In this document: in pieces, positions 9,216 to 18,317 of the stretch | Layout: each line of letters starts with the position of its first letter | Numbering within the stretch: the stretch's first letter is position 1 | NCBI RefSeq assembly: GCF_014635025.1 | Contig: NZ_BMCE01000001.1 | Location: 1,798,001 to 1,862,000 of the forward strand | DNA length: 64,000 nt | Source: Fictibacillus barbaricus | GTDB lineage: Bacteria; Bacillota; Bacilli; Bacillales; Fictibacillaceae | Direction: 5' to 3' | Made by a program: the position numbers and the translations under genes | Notes under the pieces: model-generated | Told to the model about the DNA's origin: nothing | What the model saw: the letters and a program-made list of their open reading frames with translations, nothing else | Databases searched by the model: none

Positions 9216-10283
9216 ATGTATAATCAAAAAAGATTACGTGACTATGAAGTGAATATAGGGCGACTTGAAACAGGTTTTTATAACGCAATTACAGATGTTG
9301 AGGGCGTTACTGTGGGTCATGTAACTCTGAGTCAAGGAGATATGCAGACAGGTGTAACGGCTATTATTCCTCATCAAGGCAATATGTTTAAAGAAAAATT
9401 GATCGCGTCGAGTCATGTAATTAACGGGTTTGGAAAAACAATGGGAACCATTCAGATGCAAGAGCTAGGTGTGTTAGAAACTCCGATCCTTCTAACGAAT
9501 ACACTTAGTATAGGAACTGTCTCAGATGCATTAATTCAGTATATGCTTGAGAAAAATCCCGAAATCGGCAGATCGACCGGAACTGTAAATCCGATCGTTG
9601 GAGAATGTAATGACATGCTGCTTAACGATGTGCGGGCTCAATACGTAAAGAAAGAGCATGTATTTGAAGCTTTACAAAATGCCTCAACAGAATTCTTGGA
9701 AGGCAGTGTTGGTGCGGGTACAGGTATGCTTTGTTATTCCTTGAAGGGTGGGATCGGCACCTCTTCTAGACGTATTCAATTGGAACATGGTAAATATACC
9801 GTCGGGGTCCTCGTGTTATCGAATTTTGGTATTTTAAGTGATCTTATGATTAACGGCAGGGCAATTGGACAAGAGTTGAAAGAAGCGCTTCTTAAGTCTT
9901 GGGAGGAAAAGGATAAAGGCTCTGTAATTGTAATAGTAGCAACGGATCTTCCAGTTTCTGAACGCCAGCTCAATCGTATGATTAAGAGGTCTGTTGCAGG
10001 ATTGTCCCGAACAGGATCAATCATCACGCATGGAAGCGGGGAAGTGATCATCGGTTTTTCAACCGCTACTAAAATTCCACATGAAAAGTCCGCAGACTGC
10101 TTAACAATACCTACCATTCACGAGGAAGATATGGATACCGTTTTTCGTGCCGTAGGGGAAGCGGTTGAGGAATCTGTTCTCAATTCGTTGGTCACTGCTA
10201 CACATGTTGTGGGAAGAGACGGAAATGAAAGGCCTGCATTTAAAGACCTTTTGAAGAAATTTAACATCAATCTAAAACAGTAG
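9216..10283 (+). CDS. P1 family peptidase (DmpA/BapA-type aminopeptidase)
   Basis: A 355-residue N-terminal-nucleophile hydrolase of peptidase family S58 (L-aminopeptidase/D-esterase and beta-aminopeptidase). The N-terminal ITDVEGVTVGHVTL and the central STGTVNPIVGECND are family blocks. GSVIVIVATDLP around residue 235 matches the self-cleavage site, so Gly235-Ser236 is the likely scissile bond and Ser236 the mature nucleophile. There is no signal peptide, so it is cytoplasmic. It may recycle peptides or hydrolyse beta-amino-acid substrates; the substrate is unknown. It ends about 120 bases before the convergent gluconate operon. Confidence 0.9.
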   Translation: MYNQKRLRDYEVNIGRLETGFYNAITDVEGVTVGHVTLSQGDMQTGVTAIIPHQGNMFKEKLIASSHVINGFGKTMGTIQMQELGVLETPILLTNTLSIGTVSDALIQYMLEKNPEIGRSTGTVNPIVGECNDMLLNDVRAQYVKKEHVFEALQNASTEFLEGSVGAGTGMLCYSLKGGIGTSSRRIQLEHGKYTVGVLVLSNFGILSDLMINGRAIGQELKEALLKSWEEKDKGSVIVIVATDLPVSERQLNRMIKRSVAGLSRTGSIITHGSGEVIIGFSTATKIPHEKSADCLTIPTIHEEDMDTVFRAVGEAVEESVLNSLVTATHVVGRDGNERPAFKDLLKKFNINLKQ

Positions 10284-10358
10284 CAAATATGCTTTTAGGC
10301 AGGAGATGGTAGTGACATCTTCTTTAAAATATGTACAGTAATTTAAGACTTGCTTCAT

Positions 10359-10394
10359 AAAAAAGCCCCATCAGAATGTCTGATAGGGCCTTTT
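10359..10394 (-). terminator. intrinsic terminator of the gluconate operon
   Basis: Read on the minus strand, GCCCTATCAGA and TCTGATGGGGC pair around CAT with one wobble and are followed by six T. The plus-strand version is followed by CTTTTAT, so it may also serve the upstream peptidase gene. Confidence 0.88.
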
Positions 10395-10402
10395 ATCATC
10401 AT

Positions 10403-11749
10403 TTATACAAACAAACTTAGTAATAAGATAAATCCTAATCCAGCAACGGAGATAATCGTTTCAAGCAATGTCCATGTTGCAAATGTTTCTTTCATCGTCA
10501 GACCGAAATACTCTTTAAACATCCAGAAACCAGCATCATTAACATGTGATGCAATCAAACTACCTGCACCTGTTGCAAGAACAACTAAAGCTAAGTTAAC
10601 ATCTGTTTGGCCAAGCAATGGAATAACTAGACCAGCTGTTGTTAAAGCCGCGACAGTTGCAGATCCTAAAGAGATACGCAGGATGGCTGCGATGATCCAA
10701 GCAAGTAAGATCGGTGAAAAAGAAGTTCCTTTAAACAATTCAGCAACATAGTCACCAACGCCGCCGTTGATTAGCACTTGTTTGAAAGCACCGCCGCCTC
10801 CAATAATTAGAAGCATCATACCGATGTGTGTAATCGCTGTAGTACAAGAATCCATTACCGTTTTGATCGGAATATTTCTTGCGATACCCATTGTGTAGAT
10901 GGCAACAAGTAAAGAAATCAGCATGGAAGTAGATGCATCACCAACAAAACGGATAATTTCAAGAGTCTTATTATCTTCAATACCCATTGTGTTTTGAACT
11001 AAAGTAATAACTGTTGCAATAGACATTAAAATGACTGGAAGCATTGCTGTAAATACTGAGATGCCAAATGAAGGTGTATCTTCTAGCTTGAATACTTTTT
11101 GTTCACCTAATGAAGCGATGTTTCCTGTTTTTGTAAATGATTCGGGCACGAGTTTCTTTGCGATCTTTGTGAAAAGGGGTCCAGCTAAAATAACCGTTGG
11201 AATCGCGATGATGAAACCATAAAGCAGAACTTCACCAATATTTGCACCGAATTCACCAGCAATTACGGTTGGTCCTGGGTGCGGAGGCAAGAAACCGTGT
11301 GTTACGGACAATGCTGCTGCCATTGGAATACCAAGATAAAGAATAGAAACTTTTAATTGTTTAGAAATCGCAAATACGATTGGAATTAATAGAACTAAAC
11401 CTACTTCAAAGAATAGGGCAACACCGATAATAAATGAAGCGACAACGATTGCCCATTGAATTCTCTTTTCTCCAAACTTCTCAATGAGTGTGATGGCTAT
11501 ACGCTGAGCACCACCGGCATCTGCGATCAACTTTCCTAACATGGCACCAAGACCAAAGATAAGCGCTAAGTGACCGAGTGTTCCGCCCAATCCTGCTTCA
11601 ATTGATTTAACGATCTCACCTAAAGGCATCCCAAGTGCTAAAGCAACACCGAATGAAACAATGATCAAGGAAACAAATGTGTTTAGTTTCAAAAACATGA
11701 TTAATATTAATAAAGCTACAATTCCACATGCGACAATAAATAATGGCAT
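10403..11749 (-). CDS. gntP: gluconate permease, GntP family
   Basis: A 448-residue membrane transporter with about twelve hydrophobic segments, importing gluconate by proton symport. Family blocks include LGGTLGHLALIFGLGAMLGKLIADAGGA near residue 55, HGFLPPHPGPTVIAGEFGA near 150, and the C-terminal ASHVNDAGFWMFKEYFGLTMKET. It lies 25 bases downstream of gntK in the gntR-gntK-gntP order of B. subtilis. The usual fourth gene gntZ (6-phosphogluconate dehydrogenase) is not present; a terminator follows instead. Confidence 0.95.
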   Translation of the reverse strand: MPLFIVACGIVALLILIMFLKLNTFVSLIIVSFGVALALGMPLGEIVKSIEAGLGGTLGHLALIFGLGAMLGKLIADAGGAQRIAITLIEKFGEKRIQWAIVVASFIIGVALFFEVGLVLLIPIVFAISKQLKVSILYLGIPMAAALSVTHGFLPPHPGPTVIAGEFGANIGEVLLYGFIIAIPTVILAGPLFTKIAKKLVPESFTKTGNIASLGEQKVFKLEDTPSFGISVFTAMLPVILMSIATVITLVQNTMGIEDNKTLEIIRFVGDASTSMLISLLVAIYTMGIARNIPIKTVMDSCTTAITHIGMMLLIIGGGGAFKQVLINGGVGDYVAELFKGTSFSPILLAWIIAAILRISLGSATVAALTTAGLVIPLLGQTDVNLALVVLATGAGSLIASHVNDAGFWMFKEYFGLTMKETFATWTLLETIISVAGLGFILLLSLFV

Positions 11750-11774
11750 GATGATAATCCCCCTAAATGTTTAT

Positions 11775-13349
11775 TTATCTATTGCTTAAGCTTCTTTGGT
11801 AAGCTGCAATACGTAAGTAATCCTCTTCAAGTTTTCTAGACAAACTGATAAAGATCGGCAATAATTCTCTATATTCGTTTACCGCGTCTTTCTTAGGTGT
11901 GTGCTTATATGTGCTGCCGATCATTTTTGATGCTACTTCAAATGAATCAATTTTTCCTGTAGCATATAGACCTAAAATACAAGCGCCTAGACACGAACTT
12001 TCATAAACTTCAGGAACAACGACTTCTGTATCAAAAATATCTGACATCATCTGGCGCCAAATTTCCGACCGCGCAAAGCCACCCGTAGCTTGAATCCGGC
12101 TTACCGGTTCATCCATACATTCAACGAGTGCTAAGAACACCGTGTACAGATTGTAGATGACACCTTCCAAGGCTGCTCGGATCATATGCTCTTTCTTGTG
12201 TGACAACGTTAGACCAAAAAAGGAGCCTCGTACATCCGAGTTCCATAATGGAGCACGTTCACCTGCAAGATAAGGGTGGAAAAGCAATCCATCAGCACCT
12301 GGTCTAACTCGCTCTGCTATCTTGGTTAGAATTTCATAAGGGTCAATTCCTAAGCGCTTTGCGGTTTCAAGTTCAGATGCGGCAAATTCATCTCTGATCC
12401 AGCGGAGTACTACGCCTCCATTATTGACTGGACCTCCGATAACCCAATGGTTTTCTGTTAATGCGTAACAGAAGATTCTTCCTTTTTCATCGGTTTGCGG
12501 CTTATCTATGATTGTGCGAATCGCACCGCTTGTCCCGATAGTTACCGCAATTTCACCTTTTCCGATGGCATCAACACCTAAATTCGATAACACCCCATCA
12601 CTTGCACCGATAACAAATGGTGTTTGTGTATCAATTCCGATCTGCTTGGCCAAATCGGTTTGACAATCTTTAAAAATAGAAGTTGTTGGGACTAGGACAG
12701 GTAACTGATCACGTGAAATTCCTGCAATCGTTAATGCTTCTTCATCCCAAGCTAGATCCTTAAGATTCATCAGTCCTGTAGCTGAAGCTAGGGAATGGTC
12801 AATCACATATTGATCAAAGAACTTTTTAAAGATGTACTCTTTAATCCCTATATATTTTTTTGTTTTGGATGCAATCTCCGGATATTCATTTACAAGCCAA
12901 GTGATTTTGCTTAACGGACTCATCGGATGAATAGGGGTTCCTGTTCGCATATAAACTTCATGCCCGTTCAGCTCTTCTTTTATTTTGCGAGCCCAAGCCT
13001 CACTTCGATTATCTGCCCAGGTGATGCAAGGTGTGAGAGGTTGATCGTTTTCATCCATCGCTATAACACTGTGCATCGCGCTGCTGAATGAAACAAAAGC
13101 AATCGCGTCTTTTTGGCAGTTTGATCGTTTTATTAAATTTGTAAGGGCTTGCAGAACAGTCTGGAAAATTTCCTCTGGATCTTGAACAGCTGTTGATATG
13201 TCAGGTGTATGAAGAGGGTATCCAATATTCTCTTGCTGAATGACTTTTCCAGATTCATTGAAAAGAACAGCTTTTGTACTGGTTGTTCCGATGTCGACTC
13301 CTATCATATAACTGGTTTTCTTTCTTGCTGTTTCGTCGATATCTACCAT
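11775..13349 (-). CDS. gntK: gluconokinase (FGGY family)
   Basis: A 524-residue carbohydrate kinase that phosphorylates gluconate to 6-phosphogluconate. The FGGY N-terminal phosphate-binding block MIGVDIGTTSTKAVLF is at residues 15-30, and the C-terminal block IQATGGFARSEIWRQMMSDIF near 430 is the second signature. The start is taken at ATG 13349, because AAAGGAG lies eight bases upstream; that site overlaps the gntR stop codon, giving tight translational coupling. Upstream in-frame ATGs lie inside gntR or have no usable ribosome site. Confidence 0.94.
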   Translation of the reverse strand: MVDIDETARKKTSYMIGVDIGTTSTKAVLFNESGKVIQQENIGYPLHTPDISTAVQDPEEIFQTVLQALTNLIKRSNCQKDAIAFVSFSSAMHSVIAMDENDQPLTPCITWADNRSEAWARKIKEELNGHEVYMRTGTPIHPMSPLSKITWLVNEYPEIASKTKKYIGIKEYIFKKFFDQYVIDHSLASATGLMNLKDLAWDEEALTIAGISRDQLPVLVPTTSIFKDCQTDLAKQIGIDTQTPFVIGASDGVLSNLGVDAIGKGEIAVTIGTSGAIRTIIDKPQTDEKGRIFCYALTENHWVIGGPVNNGGVVLRWIRDEFAASELETAKRLGIDPYEILTKIAERVRPGADGLLFHPYLAGERAPLWNSDVRGSFFGLTLSHKKEHMIRAALEGVIYNLYTVFLALVECMDEPVSRIQATGGFARSEIWRQMMSDIFDTEVVVPEVYESSCLGACILGLYATGKIDSFEVASKMIGSTYKHTPKKDAVNEYRELLPIFISLSRKLEEDYLRIAAYQRSLSNR

Positions 13350-13354
13350 TGTCA

Positions 13355-14086
13355 TTACTCCTTTTCTTGCCCCCATGCTTTGGATAGCATTCGTTGCGAC
13401 ATCCAAAGGTCATCTACTTTTCCTTGTACATCATCAAAGTTTTGATGTAAGGACTGAATCATGATTTCTCTGTCTTTTGTTTTAATGGCATCAATATACA
13501 GTTTGTGGTTATTAACAATACGCGAGATATCATCGTACTTTTCGTTGAAATGCATGCGCATTGATAAAAGAATGAAACTTTCCATTACAGGTTTTGTATT
13601 GTTCCAAATCATTGAGATATACGAATGATCGATTGCCCGAATGATGGTCTCATGGAATAGAACATCCTGATAAGCAAACTCGTCTGCATCCTTGTACTTA
13701 ATCGCAATCTGCATCATTTCTAAGATCTTATTAAGTTCTCTCACAAGATCTGCAGTGTCTATTTTTACAAGACGTTCGAATACGAAAGTCTCAATAAGAA
13801 GACGTACATCGTAAATTTCTTCAACTTCTTTCTCTTTAATGCCAATGACTATAGCACCCATTCGTTCTAATCGAATAAGATTTTCGTTCGCCAATACCCT
13901 CAAAGCTTCTCTTATCGGTGAACGGCTAACATTGTATTCTGCTGCTAATTTATTTTCGGAAAGGATGGTACCGCTTTCAATCAGACCAGAAATAATCCGC
14001 ATTCTAAGTTCGCATGTAACACGTTCGCCAGCCGAAGCCTTGGAAAGCCATTTTTCGGGATAAAGAGAATCTGTAGGTTCCTTCAA
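13355..14086 (-). CDS. gntR: gluconate operon repressor, GntR/FadR family
   Basis: A 243-residue regulator with an N-terminal winged helix (ENKLAAEYNVSRSPIREALRVLANENLIRLERMGAIVI, about residues 43-82) and a C-terminal FCD all-helical effector domain starting at EEIYDVRLLIETFVFERLV. It should repress the operon and be released by gluconate or a derivative, as in B. subtilis. It starts at TTG 14086 with AAGGAGG seven bases upstream. Its cognate palindromic operator lies directly downstream of its own -10 box, which implies autoregulation. Confidence 0.94.
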   Translation of the reverse strand: MKEPTDSLYPEKWLSKASAGERVTCELRMRIISGLIESGTILSENKLAAEYNVSRSPIREALRVLANENLIRLERMGAIVIGIKEKEVEEIYDVRLLIETFVFERLVKIDTADLVRELNKILEMMQIAIKYKDADEFAYQDVLFHETIIRAIDHSYISMIWNNTKPVMESFILLSMRMHFNEKYDDISRIVNNHKLYIDAIKTKDREIMIQSLHQNFDDVQGKVDDLWMSQRMLSKAWGQEKE

Positions 14087-14113
14087 AAAATAACCTCCTT
14101 CATAAATACGAGT

Positions 14114-14131
14114 ATACTTGTATACAAGTTA
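14114..14131 (-). promoter_or_regulatory. GntR operator
   Basis: ATACTTGTATACAAGTTA contains the perfect palindrome ACTTGTATACAAGT (14116-14129). It differs only at the last two positions from the B. subtilis GntR operator as I know it. It begins where the -10 box ends, in the first transcribed bases. Confidence 0.9.
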
Positions 14132-14158
14132 TTATAGTACAGTGGTTTTAAAATGCAA
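14131..14158 (-). promoter_or_regulatory. sigma-A promoter of gntRKP
   Basis: On the minus strand TTGCAT (14158-14153) and a perfect TATAAT (14136-14131) are 16 bases apart. The operator sits directly downstream and a cre-like site overlaps the -35 box. Confidence 0.88.
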
Positions 14159-14168
14159 GCGCTTTACA
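14154..14168. promoter_or_regulatory. cre-like site (CcpA)
   Basis: TGCAAGCGCTTTACA has the palindromic AAGCGCTT core and TG..CA ends of catabolite-responsive elements, with one more base than the standard 14-mer. It overlaps the -35 region of gntR, where CcpA binding would block initiation. Confidence 0.65.
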
Positions 14169-14194
14169 AAATGAATTTTCTTCCATTACTTCTT

Positions 14195-14401
14195 TCAAAG
14201 ACAAAGATTGCGTGGACTATATGGAGAAGGAAACGGATAGTACGTATCAATAGAAGTATTCTTGGGTATATAAACAGTTTCTATTTGGGCGTTAATAGGT
14301 TTGGATGTGAGTGTTAATCTGTCGGAGAGGGGTGGGACAAATGATTTCGGGGTAAACATGAAAAAAAATAAAAGACACGTACCGCAAAATAAAGTTTTCA
14401 C
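14195..14401 (-). CDS. possible small secreted hypothetical protein
   Basis: A 68-codon reading frame starting at GTG, with a hydrophobic N-terminus MKTLFCGTCLLFFFMF that would pass as a signal peptide or membrane segment, then a proline- and tyrosine-rich tail (YYPFPSPYSP). There is no Shine-Dalgarno in front of the GTG, and the metY terminator lies immediately upstream. I do not recognise a family. It may be a chance frame. Confidence 0.22.
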   Translation of the reverse strand: MKTLFCGTCLLFFFMFTPKSFVPPLSDRLTLTSKPINAQIETVYIPKNTSIDTYYPFPSPYSPRNLCL

Positions 14402-14403
14402 AT

Positions 14404-14441
14404 AAAAAAGAAGCTGCTTAAAGTGTATACTTTAAGTCAGC
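14404..14441 (-). terminator. intrinsic terminator of metY
   Basis: On the minus strand GCTGACTTAAAGT and ACTTTAAGCAGC pair with one bulged base around ATAC, followed by TTCTTTTTTATG. It lies 17 bases past the metY stop. Confidence 0.85.
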
Positions 14442-14457
14442 CCCCAATTTTTCTTCT

Positions 14458-15831
<1,374 letters not shown>

Positions 15832-15840
15832 TTATCCAAC

Positions 15841-15996
15841 AAAAAAGACCTCTTCTAAAAGAAGAGGTCCCGATGATTTCACACGATCGAAGTCTCATCT
15901 TTCAGAACGTTAACAGTTCTGCTGAAATTAGCACCATGCGTGTACGCTGGTTGCCGGGCTTCATAGGGTCAGTCCCTCCGCCTCTCTGGATAAGAA
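15841..15996 (-). promoter_or_regulatory. SAM-I (S-box) riboswitch of metY
   Basis: Read on the minus strand, the aptamer (about 15996-15893) starts with CTTATCCAGAG and carries the conserved core GGAGGGACTGACCCTATGAA, then GCCCGGCAACC and the GGTGCTAATTTC block. It closes with GATGAG, which pairs with CTTATC. The expression platform ends in a strong terminator, GACCTCTTC TTTTA GAAGAGGTC plus TTTTTT (15869-15841). High SAM should terminate transcription before metY. Confidence 0.95.
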
Positions 15997-16038
15997 GATT
16001 TGAATATTGAATTAAGATTTATAATACATAGCTCATTA

Positions 16039-16932
16039 TCAATAGTCAACAGAATTTTTTAAAAATTTAGGATTTTTATTCTTCGGGTCACTTTTTACAG
16101 CATAGATTATACCGACAGCCCAGAAAGAAACAAGAACAAAGTAGATCGAGAACATCAAGTTAGACGACAAACCAGCCGTATGAAGCAGAGTACGAGTATT
16201 TGTTAGAATGATTAATCCACCGACTAGGACACCTAAGATATGTGAAGGAATCAATCGAACAAGCCAAGCCGCAATTGGAGCTGCAATTACACCACCTGCC
16301 ATCAAAGCACCAACCCAGAGCCATTCTACCTGTTCCCAGCCAAGTGAGATAAAGAAACCGATAGAAGCTGCGACCGCTACGGCAAATTCACTTGTATCTA
16401 CTGAGCCAATTACTTTTCTTGTTTTCATATCCTGCTTAGCCATTAAGACAGGAGTCGTTACTGGACCCCAACCGCCGCCTCCTGTTGCATCCAAGAATCC
16501 CGCCAGTAGGCCAAGCGGCAAAAGCTGTTTTTTTGTAAAGGGTTTAGCTGCTGCCCGTTTCTCTCCAAGCTTAAACAGAAAACGATATAGAATATAAATA
16601 CCGAGCAGAATGAGAAAGATGGATATATAAGGTTTAACAATATCTCCAGGAAGGCTGCTTAAAAAACACGCTCCTGCAAAAGCCCCGATCGATCCGGGAA
16701 GTATTAGCCGAAGAACAACCTGCCGATCAACGTTTCCAAACTTAATGTGAGATATTCCTGATGCGGCAGTAGTTACGACTTCAGCTAAGTGAACAGATGC
16801 AGATGCAGCTGCTGGTGCTATTCCTGCTACTAAAAGCAATGAAGTGGACGTAACTCCATATGCCATTCCAAGGGATCCATCGATCAATTGAGCAACAAGT
16901 CCAATTAGAGCTAGAACGATTAACTTTTTCAT
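16039..16932 (-). CDS. TauE/SafE (TSUP) family permease
   Basis: A 297-residue membrane protein with about eight hydrophobic segments and the duplicated TSUP pattern: QLIDGSLGMAYGVTSTSLLL at the N-terminus and GFLDATGGGGWGPVTTPVLM in the middle. TSUP proteins move sulfite, sulfoacetate, sulfate or thiosulfate-like anions. The start is ATG 16932, six bases after AGGAGG. It is divergent from the sulfate-assimilation operon, which lacks a cysP-type sulfate permease, so import of sulfate or export of sulfite is plausible but unproven. A short transcribed leader with a terminator precedes it. Confidence 0.85.
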   Translation of the reverse strand: MKKLIVLALIGLVAQLIDGSLGMAYGVTSTSLLLVAGIAPAAASASVHLAEVVTTAASGISHIKFGNVDRQVVLRLILPGSIGAFAGACFLSSLPGDIVKPYISIFLILLGIYILYRFLFKLGEKRAAAKPFTKKQLLPLGLLAGFLDATGGGGWGPVTTPVLMAKQDMKTRKVIGSVDTSEFAVAVAASIGFFISLGWEQVEWLWVGALMAGGVIAAPIAAWLVRLIPSHILGVLVGGLIILTNTRTLLHTAGLSSNLMFSIYFVLVSFWAVGIIYAVKSDPKNKNPKFLKNSVDY

Positions 16933-16950
16933 CATATTCCTCCTCAAAAT

Positions 16951-16980
16951 AAAAAGGCCCTTAACAAGTTGTTAAGAGCC
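16951..16980 (-). terminator. leader terminator upstream of the TSUP gene
   Basis: On the minus strand GGCTCTTAAC and GTTAAGGGCC form a stem with one G-U pair, whose orientation favours the minus-strand RNA, followed by TTTTTATTTT. It lies between the likely promoter and the AGGAGG of the TSUP gene, so it looks like an attenuator. Confidence 0.8.
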
Positions 16981-17023
16981 TTCGGTTTTTCCGATCAGCG
17001 ATGCGGATGAAATTTTAGTTATT

Positions 17024-17053
17024 ACTATATGTTCCCAAAAGACAAATTGTCAA
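17024..17053 (-). promoter_or_regulatory. promoter of the TSUP gene
   Basis: TTGACA (17053-17048) and TATAGT (17029-17024) on the minus strand are 18 bases apart. About 35-40 bases of leader then precede the terminator hairpin. Confidence 0.7.
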
Positions 17054-17101
17054 CTGTTAGTTTGAATTTTTTTTAAAAAATGAAAAATAAAAAAATAGGT
17101 C

Positions 17102-17129
17102 TTGATATCCACTTCAGATGTGTTATGAT
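17102..17129 (+). promoter_or_regulatory. promoter of the yezD-cysH sulfate-assimilation operon
   Basis: TTGATA and TATGAT are 16 bases apart, and the S-box aptamer starts about 14 bases after the -10 box. Confidence 0.75.
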
Positions 17130-17143
17130 TTTAAAAAATTAAA

Positions 17144-17300
17144 CTCTTATCAAGAGTGGTGAAGGGATCTGGCCCGATGAAACCCGGCAACCTGCGAAGC
17201 GTAAGGTGCTAACTCCAGCAGAATGTTTTTACATTTTGGAAGATAAGGTAATACGTTTACCTCCACTATCTTGCCGAAATGGGAAGGTTTTTTTATTTTT
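17144..17300 (+). promoter_or_regulatory. SAM-I (S-box) riboswitch of the sulfate-assimilation operon
   Basis: The aptamer (about 17144-17248) begins CTCTTATCAAGAG and carries GAAGGGATCTGGCCCGATGAA, CCCGGCAACC and AAGGTGCTAACTCC, closing with GATAAG. Downstream, AGATAAGGTAA can pair with TTACCT..TATCT, and ACCTCC with GGAAGGT before a TTTTTTTATTTTT run. These are the likely antiterminator and terminator arms. It should shut off sulfate assimilation when SAM is high, like the B. subtilis cysH leader. Confidence 0.94.
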
Positions 17301-17334
17301 AAAGAGATATTTTTTTAAAAAGGGAGGCAGTGGA

Positions 17335-17478
17335 GTGGCTAAAGAAAATAGTGCATACGATTTTCTTCCTCAGCTTCAACAAATGTTGAGCAGTATCAAA
17401 TTCGGATCAATCACGTTGATCGTACAAGATGGAAAAGTGATTCAGTTGGAAAAAAACGAGAAAGTAAGAATTAAATAG
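17335..17478 (+). CDS. yezD: YezD family small protein (DUF2292)
   Basis: A 47-residue protein (VAKENSAYDFLPQLQQML, then SIKFGSITLIVQDGKVIQLEKNEKVRI) matching the DUF2292/YezD family, which is common at the head of sulfur-assimilation operons in Firmicutes. It starts with GTG seven bases after AGGGAGG. Upstream in-frame ATG codons belong to the riboswitch and are not starts. It sits between the S-box and an intrinsic terminator in front of cysH, so it should be expressed more strongly than the downstream genes. Its biochemical role is unknown. Confidence 0.88.
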   Translation: MAKENSAYDFLPQLQQMLSSIKFGSITLIVQDGKVIQLEKNEKVRIK

Positions 17479-17500
17479 CTCGCTGACTAGAAAACTAGAG

Positions 17501-17550
17501 GCGGTTTTAACGAAGGGGTAAAGTCCTAAAAACGTTAAAGCCGCTTTTTT
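17501..17550 (+). terminator. intrinsic terminator between yezD and cysH
   Basis: GCGGTTTTAACG and CGTTAAAGCCGC form a 12-bp stem with one wobble around a 20-base loop, followed by TTTTTT. cysH starts 24 bases later, so read-through is needed for cysH expression unless another promoter exists. Confidence 0.85.
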
Positions 17551-17573
17551 GTTGGCTAAAAGGAGGTTATACG

Positions 17574-18281
17574 TTGCTAACTTATGAAACATGGGTCAAC
17601 GAAATCCATGAATTTGATCCTGTTAACCCTACAAAAGGTGCACTGCCTGTATTGAAGTGGGCATATGAAACATATGGTGACGATCTGGTTTATGCCTGCA
17701 GTTTTGGTATTGAAGGAAGCGTATTGGTGGACCTTGTCCATCAAGTAAAAGCTGATGCCCAAATTGTATTTCTTGATACGCAGCTTCATTTTAAAGAAAC
17801 CTATGAAGTCATTGAAGCAGCAAAGAAAAAATATCCAACACTCCGTATCAAGTTGAAAACTCCCGCTTTAACTCTTGAAGAACAAGCGGGTAAACATGGC
17901 GAGGAACTCTGGAAAGTGAATCCGAACCAATGCTGCAGAATCAGGAAAGTAATTCCTTTAGAAGAAGAGCTTAACGGAGTAAAGGCATGGCTATCTGGGC
18001 TGCGCCGTGAACAGTCTCCTACTCGTCAAAATACACAATATGTTAACCGGGATGAGCGTTTTAAGAGCATTAAGATCTGTCCGCTCATTCACTGGACATG
18101 GAAAGACATCTGGCGGTATGCGCATAAGTATGATCTGCCCTATAACAAACTTCATGATAACGGCTATCCGAGTATTGGGTGCGCACCATGTACGAACACT
18201 GTGTTAAACGCAGATGACCTTCGCTCTGGACGATGGTCGGGAACTGGAAAACTAGAATGCGGGCTGCATCAAAATCCGTAG
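17574..18281 (+). CDS. cysH: APS/PAPS reductase (thioredoxin-dependent)
   Basis: A 235-residue reductase converting adenylylsulfate (or PAPS) to sulfite. SFGIEGSVLVDLVHQ is the nucleotide-binding block and WLSGLRREQSPTR is the arginine-rich substrate loop. Cysteine pairs in NQCCRIRKV and SIGCAPCTN mark the [4Fe-4S]-containing APS-reductase subgroup, and ECGLH near the C-terminus carries the catalytic cysteine. It starts at TTG with AAGGAGG upstream. It is the first enzyme gene of the operon. The iron-sulfur pattern suggests it can use APS directly, which makes the co-encoded APS kinase interesting. Confidence 0.95.
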   Translation: MLTYETWVNEIHEFDPVNPTKGALPVLKWAYETYGDDLVYACSFGIEGSVLVDLVHQVKADAQIVFLDTQLHFKETYEVIEAAKKKYPTLRIKLKTPALTLEEQAGKHGEELWKVNPNQCCRIRKVIPLEEELNGVKAWLSGLRREQSPTRQNTQYVNRDERFKSIKICPLIHWTWKDIWRYAHKYDLPYNKLHDNGYPSIGCAPCTNTVLNADDLRSGRWSGTGKLECGLHQNP

Positions 18282-18317
18282 AGAGAATAAGAAAAATGGA
18301 AGAGGAGAGAAACGAAT

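Noticed and set aside
13350-13406. N-terminal extension of GntK from an ATG at 13406
   Set aside because: The extension lies in the gntR coding region and lacks a ribosome site; ATG 13349 has AAAGGAG at good spacing.
17206-17334. ATG at 17206 as start of yezD
   Set aside because: It would translate through the S-box aptamer and terminator; GTG 17335 has AGGGAGG seven bases upstream and yields a normal-length YezD.
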